Shown here one piece after another: positions 1-11,286 of a DNA stretch of 64,000 bases. The position numbers were made by a program, and so were the translations under genes. Below the pieces are notes generated by a model. It ran no database searches. It was not told where the DNA came from and saw only the letters and a list, made by a program, of their open reading frames with translations. Source of the stretch: Paragorgia papillata (Eukaryota > Cnidaria > Anthozoa > Scleralcyonacea > Coralliidae). The first letter of the stretch is position 1, and each line of letters begins with the position of its first letter. The DNA lies in assembly GCA_035771165.1 (NCBI GenBank), contig JAWNZC010000353.1, positions 1,968,501 through 2,032,500 of the forward strand, given 5' to 3'.

Positions 1-426
1 TCCATTTAGACTAAACCAACCCGCCATCTTGCTTCAATTAGTGTGTTTTAGCGGGAAATTTCTTGAGATATGATTGGCCAATAAAACTATGAGCAAGGCT
101 CCGACTTTAATCCGACGACTTCCGATGACGCATCCAAACTGCCGCAAAAAGTATTTACGTTTCTTTAGCACACTTTTTCATATTTAGGCAAATGCCTTTG
201 TGTAGAAGTTTGTTGTGTATAAGCATATTTTAAGCATTCGTGTTGTTTCTTGTTGACAAGGGGGCGCCCTAGGATTACAGGATATATAGGGTATCCTCTT
301 GGTAGGATATGTTACAATTTTTGTCATTTTAAGTCTAGAACATAGGGTTATATTTTTTTTGGTCGAACAAAAAGCATGTTTTCGGTTTTTGTTATCTGAA
401 TGAACATGGCACCGTTGATTATTTGT
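1..426. other. no gene recognised
   Basis: AT-rich sequence with no splice-supported exon or recognisable protein. Open frames here are short and unlike any family I know. Confidence 0.5.
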
Positions 427-527
427 CATTGATTAATTAATTAATTTGATTGATCGATGATTGATTGATTGACTAATTGTTTAATTAATTAATTAATTAA
501 TTGTTTGAATGAATGAATGAATGAATG

Positions 528-588
<61 letters not shown>

Positions 589-632
589 CTAATTTATTTA
601 TTGATTGATTGATTAATTGATTGATCGAGTTT
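427..632. repeat. TGAT/TTAA tetranucleotide microsatellite
   Basis: Long runs of TGAT interspersed with TTAA and GAAT tetranucleotides. The purest block is about 530-590. Confidence 0.95.
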
Positions 633-1174
633 TATTAAATTTTACGCTATATATTTGCAACGGTGGGAAAGTTGCGCAAATTTAACTACAAATTTGCTTT
701 TTAAATTGACATGAGGAAATTCAATAGTAAAATTTTGCAAAGTTACAAAACCGCAAAATGTATTTAGCACTTATAATAGCTAATAAAAATTGGCCGTGCA
801 TATATTTTAAAACTGCCAGATCTATTTTGGTTTGAATTTCTTAATTTTTTCAAGAGCACCAAGTTACTAAAGACAAAAAAATTACACTGACAAGGAACTA
901 CAGTAATCAATTGTTTGTGAGACCACAAGCATGTATAATAAACATATATCTCATTTAATGGTTGAACTCATTATACAGGCAGGTAATTACTCGTTTTTCT
1001 AATTTTTACTGCTTTCAGATAGGTGAAAGACCTGCTCCTTTATATGTAAAAAAACATCACATAATTCAGCAAATTGTGTCGATGCTTCAACGCTAACAAC
1101 GGCGATTGCGCATGCCATCAGGGGCCACAAAACACATTGTTAGTTCTCTGAGGTACCAGTAAATAAGTGTTTTC
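633..1174. other. no gene recognised
   Basis: AT-rich sequence. I see no coding, RNA or repeat structure that I can support. Confidence 0.4.
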
Positions 1175-1620
1175 TCAGTTTTCCCCGGTTGAACTTTTAC
1201 TGAAATTTCCAAACAATGTTAACGACTATATGTTTATGTTAAATTTCTATTGATCTCCAATTTCCAAACAATTTCCAAAGTACATTTCCAAACTAATTGA
1301 AAAATTAAAAAATCTTAAAATTTACATACTATGGAAATTCATTGACCTCAACTTCCAAACAATTTCCATATAAACTTTGGAAATATTTCCAAACAATTTC
1401 CAAACAATTTCCAGTTTAACTATGGAAATTTTTATTGAAATATTTTTTTCAATTTCCAAACAATTTCCAAAGTAAATTTCCAAACTAACTGAAAGATGGT
1501 AAAAAACACTAAAAATTTACATACTATGATTCTTTGGAAATAATAATTTACATACTAAGTTAGTTTGGAAATAATTTACCAACAATGGAAATAGTAAGGA
1601 AATCACAATTTACATTCTAT
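1175..1620. repeat. degenerate repeat of an AATTTCCAAACAATTTCC-type motif
   Basis: The words TTTCCAAACAATTTCC, TTTACATACTATGG and AAATTTCCAAACTAA recur irregularly for about 400 bp. The array looks like a decayed tandem repeat without a fixed period. Confidence 0.7.
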
Positions 1621-1654
1621 TTACATTGTATGAAAAGGTTCTGATTTTTCCAGT

Positions 1655-2165
1655 GTAATACTAAGAAGATTTCGCTGAATAATATAGTTGCCGTGATCGA
1701 TATGGATGGATTTATAATCGGAAAAAGCTTTTTTGCAAACAGAGCTTGGCGTCGTCAAAGTCGGGAAGACAAAGGTCCTTCGTTCCTCTTTGACTTCAAC
1801 ATCTGGTGGAGTGAACTTGACAATCGAGATCGGTAGAGCTGTCTTTTTGAAAAAAAGAATATTCACAAACTCCGTATGCGTGTACTATTAGGCACTAAAG
1901 CTATTCAAGTAGATAACCTCCAGAATATCGTAGCCGAGTTTTATTGCCAAGTTCGAGTTAATAAAGAGTTGGTAGTAGCGTAAAAGGGCGGGCGTTTTGA
2001 GCACGATTTACTTTCTGAAATTGACTCCCACACTCAATTTGAGAGATTGATTACAATTACTATATACAGTCAATTATAGGAAGAGACCAGGTTGAAATCA
2101 CACAGAAATCAGTGAGTACCACTATTGCGCCAAACTGGAAGAGGAAGCTTTTGGGAGATGGTTAA
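1655..2165 (+). pseudogene. decayed copy of a conserved unnamed protein (VIDMDGF ... KGG.FEHDLL)
   Basis: One plus-strand frame from about 1693 reads roughly 130 codons with only two stops. It begins VIDMDGFIIGKSFF, continues FLFDFNIWWSELDNRDR (stop), then KKNIHKL, and later (stop)KGGRFEHDLLSEID. A related but differently broken reading occurs at 43200-43690 and 50068-50559, where the tail reads WLETCGNHT then HHCAKVEVEAF. Conservation of the protein pattern in three copies shows this was once coding. The spaced acidic residues (VIDMDGF, FDF, EHDLL) recall metal-dependent nuclease-like domains, but I cannot assign a family. I recall similar sequences scattered through invertebrate genomes, so a mobile-element origin is likely. 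It is non-functional here. Confidence 0.6.
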
Positions 2166-2420
2166 TTGTGGCGATGACTTAAAATGGGTTATTTACACAA
2201 GCCGGGCTAGCAAGGTTAACCGTGCTCACGCGATTGATTAGCATCGTACTGTGGTGTGGAAACTTGCATAACCTAAATATACAAAAAACAATTGGTTTAC
2301 TTTTGATGTAAGCGAGTCTTAACATTAATTTAAATCAATTTTTTCGACCCGAGATAAGAATTTCGTGACACGAGTCAGCGCTGTTAGTTAACCCTCTTCG
2401 CTGTTTTAATATTTGCTAGC

Positions 2421-2501
2421 ATGGGCGTACTGTGCCCGAGCCTGGTCACCAGACCCCATCCTGCTCGTAAAAGAAAATATTTTCAACGGCTGCAAAACCA
2501 G
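2421..2501 (+). CDS. possible first coding exon, 27 codons ending in a strong splice donor
   Basis: An ATG opens MGVLCPSLVTRPHP, continues ARKRKYFQRLQNQ, and ends exactly at CAG|GTGAGT, a near-consensus 5' splice site. The exon is arginine/lysine-rich. No downstream exon could be linked, and I do not recognise the protein. The donor and ATG together are suggestive only; chance occurrence is possible. Confidence 0.3.
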
Positions 2502-3529
2502 GTGAGTAATTTTGATTTGTTTTATTACTTGTTCCAACCTAATAACTAAGAACCTGCTTGACCTCGATCTGTGATTAAATCAAGCTTATTATTTGATATT
2601 TACACCACTTGACCTGTGATTTTGTTGTATTTCGCATTTTGTAATGTCGTGTGTATTTAAAATTGAATCGTTAACATTGGTAAGTTATTTCAACGTATAT
2701 TTTTACGAAGTACAGAAGATATCGAAGGTGATGAGCTAATTAAACGTTAGGGGAACTGCTGTACTTCGAAGACGAAATTTACTGACTTATCGGCCGGTTA
2801 ATTAAAGCCTTTATTTTATAATATCTTAGTTGTTAAAACGTGCATGTTTAAAAGTAGACTTTCTCAAAGTCCTTTTCAAACATTTTTGACCTTTCGGTTC
2901 CTCGTTGAAAGGGACTTTTCCCACCTGCAGCGCGCCAAAATTCACCGGTCAATTTTTCGACCGGTGACGTAATTCGGATCCACAGTATCTAATATCCGTG
3001 ATTTAACATTCTTTGGAAGTTGGAGTTGAACAACTCTTGAAAAACGTTTTAGTAGGGGTAGAACCACTTTCCATTGCATGTACGACAACCCGAAACACGT
3101 CAAAACAGGGCGATGTACGTTTCAGCGATTTCCCACCAGAATATTTAATTAGATTAAAAAACCTGCAAGCGAAACAAGTCCGTCTCTTTCCTCCCGCTTT
3201 TCCGCTCTCCCGCCTTTCCGCTCGCCGGCCTTTCCACCGGCCCGCAAAAAACTAGCGCTAAGAGGCGGACTTGGAGCAAGTCTAGTTTAAAAGTTACATA
3301 TGGTTTACCATTCCTTTCCTATTGAAGGTATGCCAAGCGCAACAATTTGTGTTTTAACCTTGTCAAGTGTGTAAAATACTGCCATGTTGAAAATACTGAA
3401 ATCTGCTAGGCGTTCTAGGGCACCTTGAGCGGCGACGTCAGACCTAGATACCAGCCTCATCAAATACGCCCGTGCTTTAGAACGATGGGACCAGGCTGAT
3501 TTCCCTCTTGTCATGTTATTACAAACTAA
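2502..3529. other. non-coding; hairpin at 3176-3273
   Basis: No gene recognised. The arms AAGTCCGTCTCTT and AAGAGGCGGACTT flank a pyrimidine-rich, GC-rich centre, giving a potential hairpin at about 3176-3273. A shorter palindrome (ACCGGTC ... GACCGGT) lies at about 2945-2966. Confidence 0.45.
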
Positions 3530-3681
3530 TACCATGACATGTCGGGAGATTAGTGATTAAATGTCCCCTCAGCCTCGGGAGGTTTGTGAAATTCTCTCGG
3601 GCTTCGCTCTCGGGAGTTCCACACACCTCCCTCGGCTTTCGGGGACATTTAATCACTAATCTCCCTCATGTCATGGTATTA
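3530..3681. repeat. palindromic hairpin element with 25-bp perfect inner arms
   Basis: Arms at 3544-3568 and 3641-3665 are exact reverse complements (GGGAGATTAGTGATTAAATG...). The pairing extends outward through ATACCATGACATG. The loop is full of CTCGG/CCGAG words. A decayed relative lies at about 25622-25720. Confidence 0.85.
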
Positions 3682-4603
3682 CTTATAATAATATGTGTTT
3701 ACATCGTCGGTAATACAAATGCCGGGCATGAAATTACATATTCAGTGTTATTTCATGTGGTGGTTCTAAATGAAATTTTGTTTTACAAAATTCGCAAAAG
3801 TCTCATGGACATTTAGGGCAACTGCTTAGATAATTAAGGCAAGCTTCATCCTGACTATTATTCCATCTAGTCATCTGATCCGTTGATTCGACATGAATAT
3901 TGTCTTCGTCCACAGATATCTCGCTTTCTGGTTCATTTTCGGTGACAGAGATTGCGCTTTTTGATTCGTGTTCAGTAATAGAGTTTTTACTCTGTTACAT
4001 CTTCAGAGTCTTTCTTTTTTTTTGCGTGCTAGCAATGGAAGCACTTGAGCGTTTTCGATAAGATTCTTATTACTCATGCCACCCGTGGTAGACCGACTCT
4101 AAGTTTTGGATTCCCTACTGTTTCTTCGTGTGTTTTTTTTTTTAGGATGGGGGGGGGGGGGGGAGGGGGGGGGAGCCGGTATAAAAAAATTGCAAAATTG
4201 CGCAATACTTCCCATCAAGCTTTACGAACCACAAGGCCTGTTTTCCAGATCTTTCTTTCGGACACCTTTGATCTTTGCCTTTGATCGAGTTGGTTCGAGT
4301 TGTTTTCCGACGGTATTGATAGATTTTAAAAGTTAATACATCATTAGTTGATCAATAAAGTTGCCGACAACTGTTTGATCGTAAATATGCTCCCAATACT
4401 TTACTGCAAACGGCAGTCGATCGCGGTACACCTACGTTTAAAAGATGCATGACGAGCCATATCGAAACGGAAAACCGAAGTATCGAAGACTTCCAAATGT
4501 AACAACTATTGCAAAAAATTTCCAGAATGCATGAGAGAAACACAAAGGTTTGTCGATGAAGACATAATAGACAAGTTACAAATGCTGTATTGACAGCAGT
4601 ACC
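3682..4603. other. non-coding, with poly-G tract
   Basis: No gene recognised. A G-homopolymer of about 30 bases with one interruption lies at about 4147-4175 and lengthens spurious open frames. Confidence 0.5.
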
Positions 4604-4811
4604 TACAATCCCAGGCAATAATGTTGGGACACTGAAGGCTTTCCCCCCTCTCCCCTTATTCGCTGTTGTTCACTAGTGTCTGTTAGTGTGTGTTTTGATA
4701 TTTCTTTTTATTCTAGTTGATAATCGCAGGATATTGTTCAACATTGAATAGGGGATAGGGGTTGAAGATGAAAAATCTGAAGTGTCCCAACGATTAATAT
4801 CTACGGTTGTA
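4604..4811. mobile_element. Tc1-type MITE, copy 1
   Basis: The termini are inverted: the left end reads TACAATC...TTGGGACACT and the right end AGTGTCCCAACGATTAAT...GGTTGTA. The element begins and ends with TA, as expected for TA-targeting Tc1/mariner elements. Two relatives lie at 15551-15729 and 17143-17340. Confidence 0.8.
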
Positions 4812-5084
4812 GGAAATTTGACTTGAAAACTAGAAATATCAGAAACATAAGCCACACTGCCACAGTACATCAAAGAACGTTATTCATAATGTTTACCGGG
4901 TATATAACGGCTTGCTGCTTGGTCTAACAACTACAAAACGCAAGTAATAAGCACCGGATAATGCCAAAAATATGTTGAACTCTTTCCATGTCTGGTCGTC
5001 TTGATATCATTTATGTGTCGCATTACATTTGGAATTGGATGTTTGTGTTTCAAAACATGTTCAAATATTTTCTGTTTGAAAGAT

Positions 5085-6320
5085 TTAAAAACATTTTATA
5101 TGAAAATAATCGCTTGAATCGGCCGAATCTAACACTCTAGGTTTTTTCTACTAAAAGTATAAAGATAAGTTTAATTATTTGGCTGCATTTAAGGAAACGA
5201 GCTAGCTTGTTTACCTCGCAAACGCCTTTATAGACCAAAGTACTTCATATAAGACCATATGTTGAAGACTTTGTTCGATTTGTGAAGAATTTAGTATGCT
5301 AGTCTTTATAAAGTGAGTACTGTACAGCTGGGAGTCGTAATTTTAATACTCGATATTCGACAATTACGTCGAACAGTTTCAGTGCGGTTCTACATGGCTT
5401 ATTGACTGCTTCTGAAAATGTTGTACTATTTAATAAACACTTATGCGCGCGCTGTTCAGCACGTTTACTAGATGTCACAGGCTACGCCAAGTTGCACAAA
5501 TCAGTAGCCCGAGTAAACGTCTGAGCAGGCGTCTTGTAATTTTAAGTGCCGCAAGCCCTTTTACAAGCTAGAATATCTAACTCCGGTATATCACAGATTT
5601 GGGCAACATAAGAAGATAATTATAAACAATATTCTAGCAAATCTACTATACTCGTATTAGGTATAGTTCCAAAGACCTCCATGTTAAGGTGCCATGAGGT
5701 GTTAGCAAATTGTTTAGACGCTTTAGTTTAATTGGTCAAAAAATGTCAGTATTTACCTGACACGTTGATGAGCTTGAGACGTTTCTTCTGTGCGGTCTAT
5801 GGCTTTACATGATTACGCTACTGTGAGACGATTTATTAATACAAGCTCTGCGAGTTCTTGTAAAACTGGACCAAGTAAGAGACTAAGAAATCCGGCGCCT
5901 CTCTGAAGCAAACTTGTTTTCTTTTTTTTATAACCTTTTCCGGGAGACCGTTAGGGTAGATATATCATCTTTGTGAGGCGTGACTTTCTCCATGAGGTGT
6001 GTCGTAACGGTATAATACATTTGGTAAATATTAAATGAACAATAGCAGATACATTTTGCTTGTTCATACCCTGGTTACGGTAGTTTGCTCTCGTAAGCGG
6101 TCTCTCGCCGCTATGAAAATTACGGGAGTAAAAACTTTTTGGGACCAGGGTAACTTGTTCAGGGCTTGCCGTCTGCAAAAGGTTGCGATGTTGTAACGAC
6201 GCAGATGTACATAAAATGATGTAGACGCAGATGTACAAGCAACATTTTCTTTAGAGGACGTCGTTGAAAGAATAATGTAAATGCTAACAAAACAGGCATT
6301 TTTCATTATCTTTGCAAACT
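5085..6320. repeat. about 1.2-kb dispersed repeat, uninterrupted copy
   Basis: The order of blocks matches 24155-24249 followed by 26396-27320. Shared stretches include GAATCTAACGC/ACTCTAGGTTTT, GTACTGTACAGCTGGGAGTC and GGTTGCGATGTTGTAACG. In this copy the TTAA at 5189-5192 is intact, and it marks the insertion point used in the other copy. No intact protein is visible. Confidence 0.85.
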
Positions 6321-6332
6321 TTACTAACCCAC

Positions 6333-6355
6333 TCCCCCCCCCCCCCCCCCACCCC

Positions 6356-6432
<77 letters not shown>

Positions 6433-6455
6433 TGTATATATATATATATAAATAG
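6333..6455. repeat. poly-C, (AC)n, (AT)n and (GATA)n microsatellites
   Basis: Consecutive low-complexity blocks: C-tract, ACACAC, then AT, GATA and AT again. Confidence 0.95.
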
Positions 6456-6556
6456 GCGGAAGTAATTAATATCCAGCATGGCGTAACACGTTGCTTAACA
6501 GCGTGGCAAATTAACGGATCAGTGTGTCGAACGGAAGACGGAAGAACGGAAGACTT

Positions 6557-7261
6557 GCACTAAGACGTCACGTGATCGCAATTCTTTTAAAATAACTGGT
6601 ATGGGATTATATTTCTATCAAACGGATAGTGGTGAATAGTTAAGTAAAATTTCAAAATTTGATTTTCAAAATTAAACTTTGTAGTGTCTTAGAGAAAATA
6701 TCCATATTGTAGTTGCTCACTTAACTAAAATAAGAAATTCGTGCATGTTCAAAATCTTCTTCAAAAGCAAATTTTACAGTCGAACCTTTAGAAACATGTC
6801 GAAAAACGGTTTGATATCCAGCATGCCAATTTTTAGCAGAAACAAATAACGTTTGGCATGATCAAAACACATTTTGTTTTTGGCCACTATTGTGGATGAC
6901 ACATGAATTTGCCATCCAACAAAGCGACCAAAAGCAAAATACACTTAGATACTATGAAATGTTATAACTCCTGCTAAAACTTGACATGAAGAACATCAAA
7001 CCGACTCGTTATATATGACGTTACATTTTTCTTTTAAGTTGAGTGCAAAATTTGCTTTTGAAGATGATTTTGTACATACATAAAATGTTTATTTTAGTCA
7101 CGTGACCAGCTATAATATCGCCGTTTTCTCTAAGACAATGGAAGTTTTGAAAATAATAATTCAGAAATTTTACTTAAAACGCCTCCCTATATCCGTTTTA
7201 TAGAGTTATAATTCTATACCTGCTATTTTAAAAGGATTGAAATCACGTGACCCCTTAGTGC
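6557..7261. mobile_element. 0.7-kb palindromic (foldback) MITE
   Basis: The ends read GCACTAAGACGTCACGTGAT and ATCACGTGACCCCTTAGTGC, with further inverted matches inward (TTTTAAAATA, CGGATA, GCAAATTTT, TTTAGTCA). Nearly the whole element pairs with itself. No ORF was recognised. Confidence 0.75.
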
Positions 7262-7955
7262 TAGTCGCCTATTGTGCGCGTGAAATAGGGTATATAAACT
7301 CGGTGATTTTATATAATCTTTAGTATGTTAACAGGTGGGAAATTTGTTTGCGCTGGCCAATAAATTGCGGGCGTAAATCAATGGTTCTACTATTTTCTCT
7401 TTCAAAACAGTTAAAACGTATTTTGAATGACAAGCTTTCTTTCTTTACACGTGAAGTGTACATGCTATCGAGCCATTTTTCTTTTCGAATGTAATTACAG
7501 TCTCTTTCTTTGGAAAAACTCTTTTTTACAATCGGGGGAAGGAAAGCAGTGGATTTGCGAAGAAAACATGCAAGAAATTGTCTTTTTTTCCGTGTAAAAT
7601 GGGCTAGTCTACATGAGAGCCGACTTATCAGTATATCGTAGAGAAACACTTGAACCTAAGGACATGGAAGCAATCTGTTCGGCTGCGGGTGATAATAACA
7701 AAAGTCGTTGTTCTGATTTGTGGCAGTTATAGATCACCAGGAAAAAGACTTTTTAAGCTCGTTATCACTGGCTGCAGAGACTATGCTTCGACCAAGACAA
7801 GAGTTGCTCTTAATTGATGATATGAACATGTGTCTGTACGAAAACAAGGATGAGGGTCGAGTTCCTAACCGAAACTTAGTTGAATTTTGTGAGTAGTTCT
7901 GCCTGGTAAACAAAACTTCAGAAGCAAGGCGCGTGACTGATAGAACAAAGTCATT
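7262..7955. other. no gene recognised
   Basis: The minus strand carries an open frame of about 100 codons at 7320-7649 that is basic and hydrophobic. It matches no family I know and has no splice support. Confidence 0.4.
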
Positions 7956-7959
7956 AACC

Positions 7960-8374
7960 CTATCTAGACTAATTTAAAGCTTTGAAACTTTCTGGGTATT
8001 TGAAATAAATGCACGATATTTTGTGACTTTTTATAACTAGTCATGCGGAACACTTCTGTTTGTAAAAGGTTTTTACACTGATTAGCGTTACCATAGCAAC
8101 CACTTGTTTTATGACGTTTATGGAAAAAAATTTCGAAATTCTGCTTTAGTTTAGTTTTTTGGATGTTTTTTTTGGTACTTGATTACCTTTAGTATTTTTA
8201 ATATAATTTTATTAATTTCCGTGTTATTTAAGTTTATCTAATGACGTCACAAATCCAATATAGCGGAATCCAAGATGGTCGAACAATGACGTCATACCGT
8301 GACGTCATTAATTTAATATTTACGAAAAATTGCTTTTAAAGTTACGGATGATCATATGATCTTTCAAATAATGT
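7960..8374. repeat. dispersed GACGTCAT-rich repeat (copy 1)
   Basis: Matches 17385-17830 in order, including CTGATTAG(C/T)GTT(A/T)CCATAGCAACC and TGACGTCA(T/C)AAATCCAATAT. It resumes at about 8910-9000 after an inserted segment that includes the hairpin at 8762-8909. The inverted version at 44585-45480 carries a TTAA MITE. The GACGTCA words look like CREB/ATF sites, but whether they act is unknown. Confidence 0.8.
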
Positions 8375-8761
8375 CTATTATCATTCATTTCATTTCTATC
8401 CTGCATTCTGATTGGTTAATTCACCTGCAAATAACTGAGTGCAAATAATTTTTTTCTTGCAAATAATGTTATGAGCATGCGCACTAGCAATGGCGCTGCT
8501 TGACTGCAAATAATTTTCGTAAACATGGCGGCTAGTTCTTCAGGCATCCGCGGAAATAATCGAGAGAATTTAGAAGCGTTCATAACGACAATGTACTTCA
8601 GAAAAGAAATAGTTAAAAGGAAGATTTAGTGAGATAAAAAGCAACACTCGTACCAACAAAAAGTAAGTTTTACGAAGATTTTAGTATGCCGAAGACACAG
8701 AGAAGAGTGGCGATCTCTAACTTCAGGCATTTCAGTTTTTAACTATTTTATGAATGATAAA

Positions 8762-8909
8762 TCAATTATTGAACTCGTCTATAGCAAAATATCATGATTT
8801 GTCAGTGTCTCGCTACCAGTTATTTGCCTCTGCCTTCGGCATCGGCAAATAACTAGTAGCTCGCCACTGACAAATCAAGATATTTTGCTCAAACTCGTCC
8901 AATAATTGA
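8762..8909. repeat. hairpin element with CGGC/GCCG loop
   Basis: TCAATTATTGAACTCGTCTA ... TAGCAAAATATC pairs with GATATTTTGCTCAAACTCG ... CCAATAATTGA. The centre is GTTATTTGCC ... GGCAAATAAC around CCTTCGGCATC. Confidence 0.85.
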
Positions 8910-9240
8910 TAAAAGATAGAAAATAGAACAATAAAGCTTGAATAATGAATATAACGTTTATCTTCTTATCACAACAACTACCTCAACTACCATTAGTTGT
9001 GACACCATCTCGTTATTCGGTGGGAGATAAAAAAGACGGCATTTAAATGCGACGGTCTTTGATGATGTCACAACGATATTCTGTATTTTATTTGCCACCC
9101 TTGATTCAATAAAGAACTGTCTGCACCATTTGAAACAACCTACGGCGTTGCCGTTTATCACCACACAGACATTAAAGTTCACATGAAATTTTTAGTAACT
9201 TTTTGCATTGATCAGGTAAAATATCTAAACATTTATCAGA

Positions 9241-9408
9241 ATAATAAAGGCTTATTAAACCGAGTTCGAGGTCCTGTACGGGAAAGTATTTGCCTGAGGT
9301 TTTCAGTACAGACCGAGTGACGAAGGAGCGAGGTTTGTGCGAGGGAAATCGAGGGCAAATACTTTCCCGTACAAACAGAGAAAACGAGGTTAATAAGCCT
9401 TTTATTAT
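9241..9408. repeat. hairpin element with CGAG-rich loop
   Basis: ATAATAAAGGCTTATTAA pairs with TTAATAAGCCTTTTATTAT, and GTACGGGAAAGTATTTGCC pairs with GGCAAATACTTTCCCGTAC. The middle contains many CGAG/GAGG words. Confidence 0.9.
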
Positions 9409-9690
9409 ATGGCTTTTGGTTTGTTTTCTCATCTGTTTTTAGTTCTACGTTTGTCTTGATCATGTGTCGCTGTTCACCTTAGTTGTTACTTTTGAGCTTG
9501 TTCGTTTCGCTTCATGTTTACACCTGTTAGGCTTTTATTTTTCGCGCTTTTAAATAAGAAGTTATTATTAAAAGAAACACTGATGTTTCAGGACGTATTA
9601 TTGTTCAAAATTTTCTAACGAATATATCTAATTCGCTTTTATTTTCATTCAAATCAACTCAGTAATTTTCCCGCCAAAACTTGCAGGTCA

Positions 9691-9747
9691 TTAAAAAGGA
9701 CGTAATGCCATCTCACAGTGCCGAGAGGGCATTACGTCTTTTTCCGG
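9691..9747. repeat. short hairpin (AAAAAGGACGTAATGCC arms)
   Basis: AAAAAGGACGTAATGCC at the left pairs with GGCATTACGTCTTTTT at the right. The loop holds CCGAGAGG. Confidence 0.85.
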
Positions 9748-10223
9748 ACCTCTCAGCAACCAATCAGCGTGCGCCGTTTGGCGTAATGACCCGAAAACAA
9801 GCCCAGCCATATAATAAAACGTGTAAATTAGCAATATCTGAGGACGAACAGTGTTTGAATAATCCATACAAAGCTTGTTAAAACGTCACAAATGCGAAGT
9901 CTTCATTGTAAAATCGTGATATGCGGTGACATTTAGGTTATGCTACGTGTGGTTTCGGAACACAACAGACAATCCAACTCTGTGCAAAATTTAATGCTTT
10001 TATCACGAAAGGCATAATTTATGTACGGGTCTGCCGGACTAACAAGAAAAACACTCAAATCATTTTTTTCCGATTATTACTGTAGCTAGAACCAGTAGAA
10101 AGGAGACAAAACGATAAAACTTATAAAAAATATATAGAATTTATATAGAATTTGGACTATTTTTTGGTTTGGAGCATGGCAAAGCTATCGAACGACAATT
10201 AAGCTGCCAAATAGATAACAGAA

Positions 10224-11286
10224 CATTACCAGAAATTTGGGACAAGATGGCGTCGCGCGGGCGCATATAGGCCATTAAACATGACGGCCAAATCGTATAA
10301 GGAATAATACAGTAAAATCGTAAATTTTAAAATTTATCCTACTAGGGACATAGACTTCTCGGTTGCGGAGCTCGATTCCTGTTAAGAGTTAAGTAAGGAA
10401 ACGTTATAACAAAAAATGTTCGCTTACCGAAATACACAGCCGGTTCCCAACATCGATTTATTTACGCTGCTTATTTGACTCATTCTGTTATGTAAGCCAT
10501 AGTAATCCTGCTAAACATGCGATACAAATCTGCCAAATACACCACTTTCCTTGTGAACGATGCAAAGTGCAGAGCTTGCTATGTATTTAGCAATGTTCGA
10601 ACTGCTAATATAACTCGTAAATATCTCCGTATCTAACAACATTGCGGTTCCCAAAGCCTTTAAACTTTCTTGGTTTTACAGTGTGTTTGAGCAATACACC
10701 AAATCGTAGTTTTATTTAGGCCCACATGCAAATTAGTTTCCTTTTCAATTTGGGCCCCTATGCAAATTACATCGTGTCTATTAAAGCATAACGGGAAGAT
10801 AACATAGGCTGGGACTATTTTTTCATGTTTTGAGTTCATTATTTTTAGACACTACGTTTAGGATTATTGTCAAGGATAATTGAGAAGCAAATTTTATCCT
10901 TATAGAATACCTAAGCATTAAAAGGTTTCCGAAATCAGAAATGTTATGTTTACTGCGGCTGCTTCAGCCTCATGTTATAAACGAACTATACGTTTTATCC
11001 CGACCCAGATTGTATGCACAGTCGAAACTCCGATTTCGTCTATCAGCAGGAGGCCGTTATATGTCTAAACGTGGAGTTGAGCTGCGAGAAGGACAAACGA
11101 TGAAGCCACGGAGGTCTCTTCTCTTTCGAGCAGCCTGCAGCCATGTTTGTTCACTTTGAATGCAGAGGCGATCTTTGTTCTTAGCAGCCGTTTGCATTTT
11201 CGCAAAATATTTACTGCATATTATTATCATGGGAGTAACCACTGGCTACGAACGTGGCCGCAAAATGTCCCAAATTTCTGGTAATG
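10224..11286. mobile_element. possible element bounded by a perfect 21-bp inverted repeat
   Basis: CATTACCAGAAATTTGGGAC (plus A) at 10224-10244 is exactly inverted at 11266-11286. The enclosed 1 kb is more GC-rich around 10940-11160 but has no recognised protein. No target duplication is obvious, so the element boundaries are uncertain. Confidence 0.5.

Noticed and set aside
4045..4336. Plus-strand frames across a glycine run
   Set aside because: The frames are held open by the poly-G tract.
8525..8629. 34-codon ORF beginning MAASSSGIRGNNRENLEAFI after AACATGGCGGC
   Set aside because: The ATG context resembles a YY1-type promoter motif, but the ORF is short, lies in an inserted palindromic segment and has no homologue I know.
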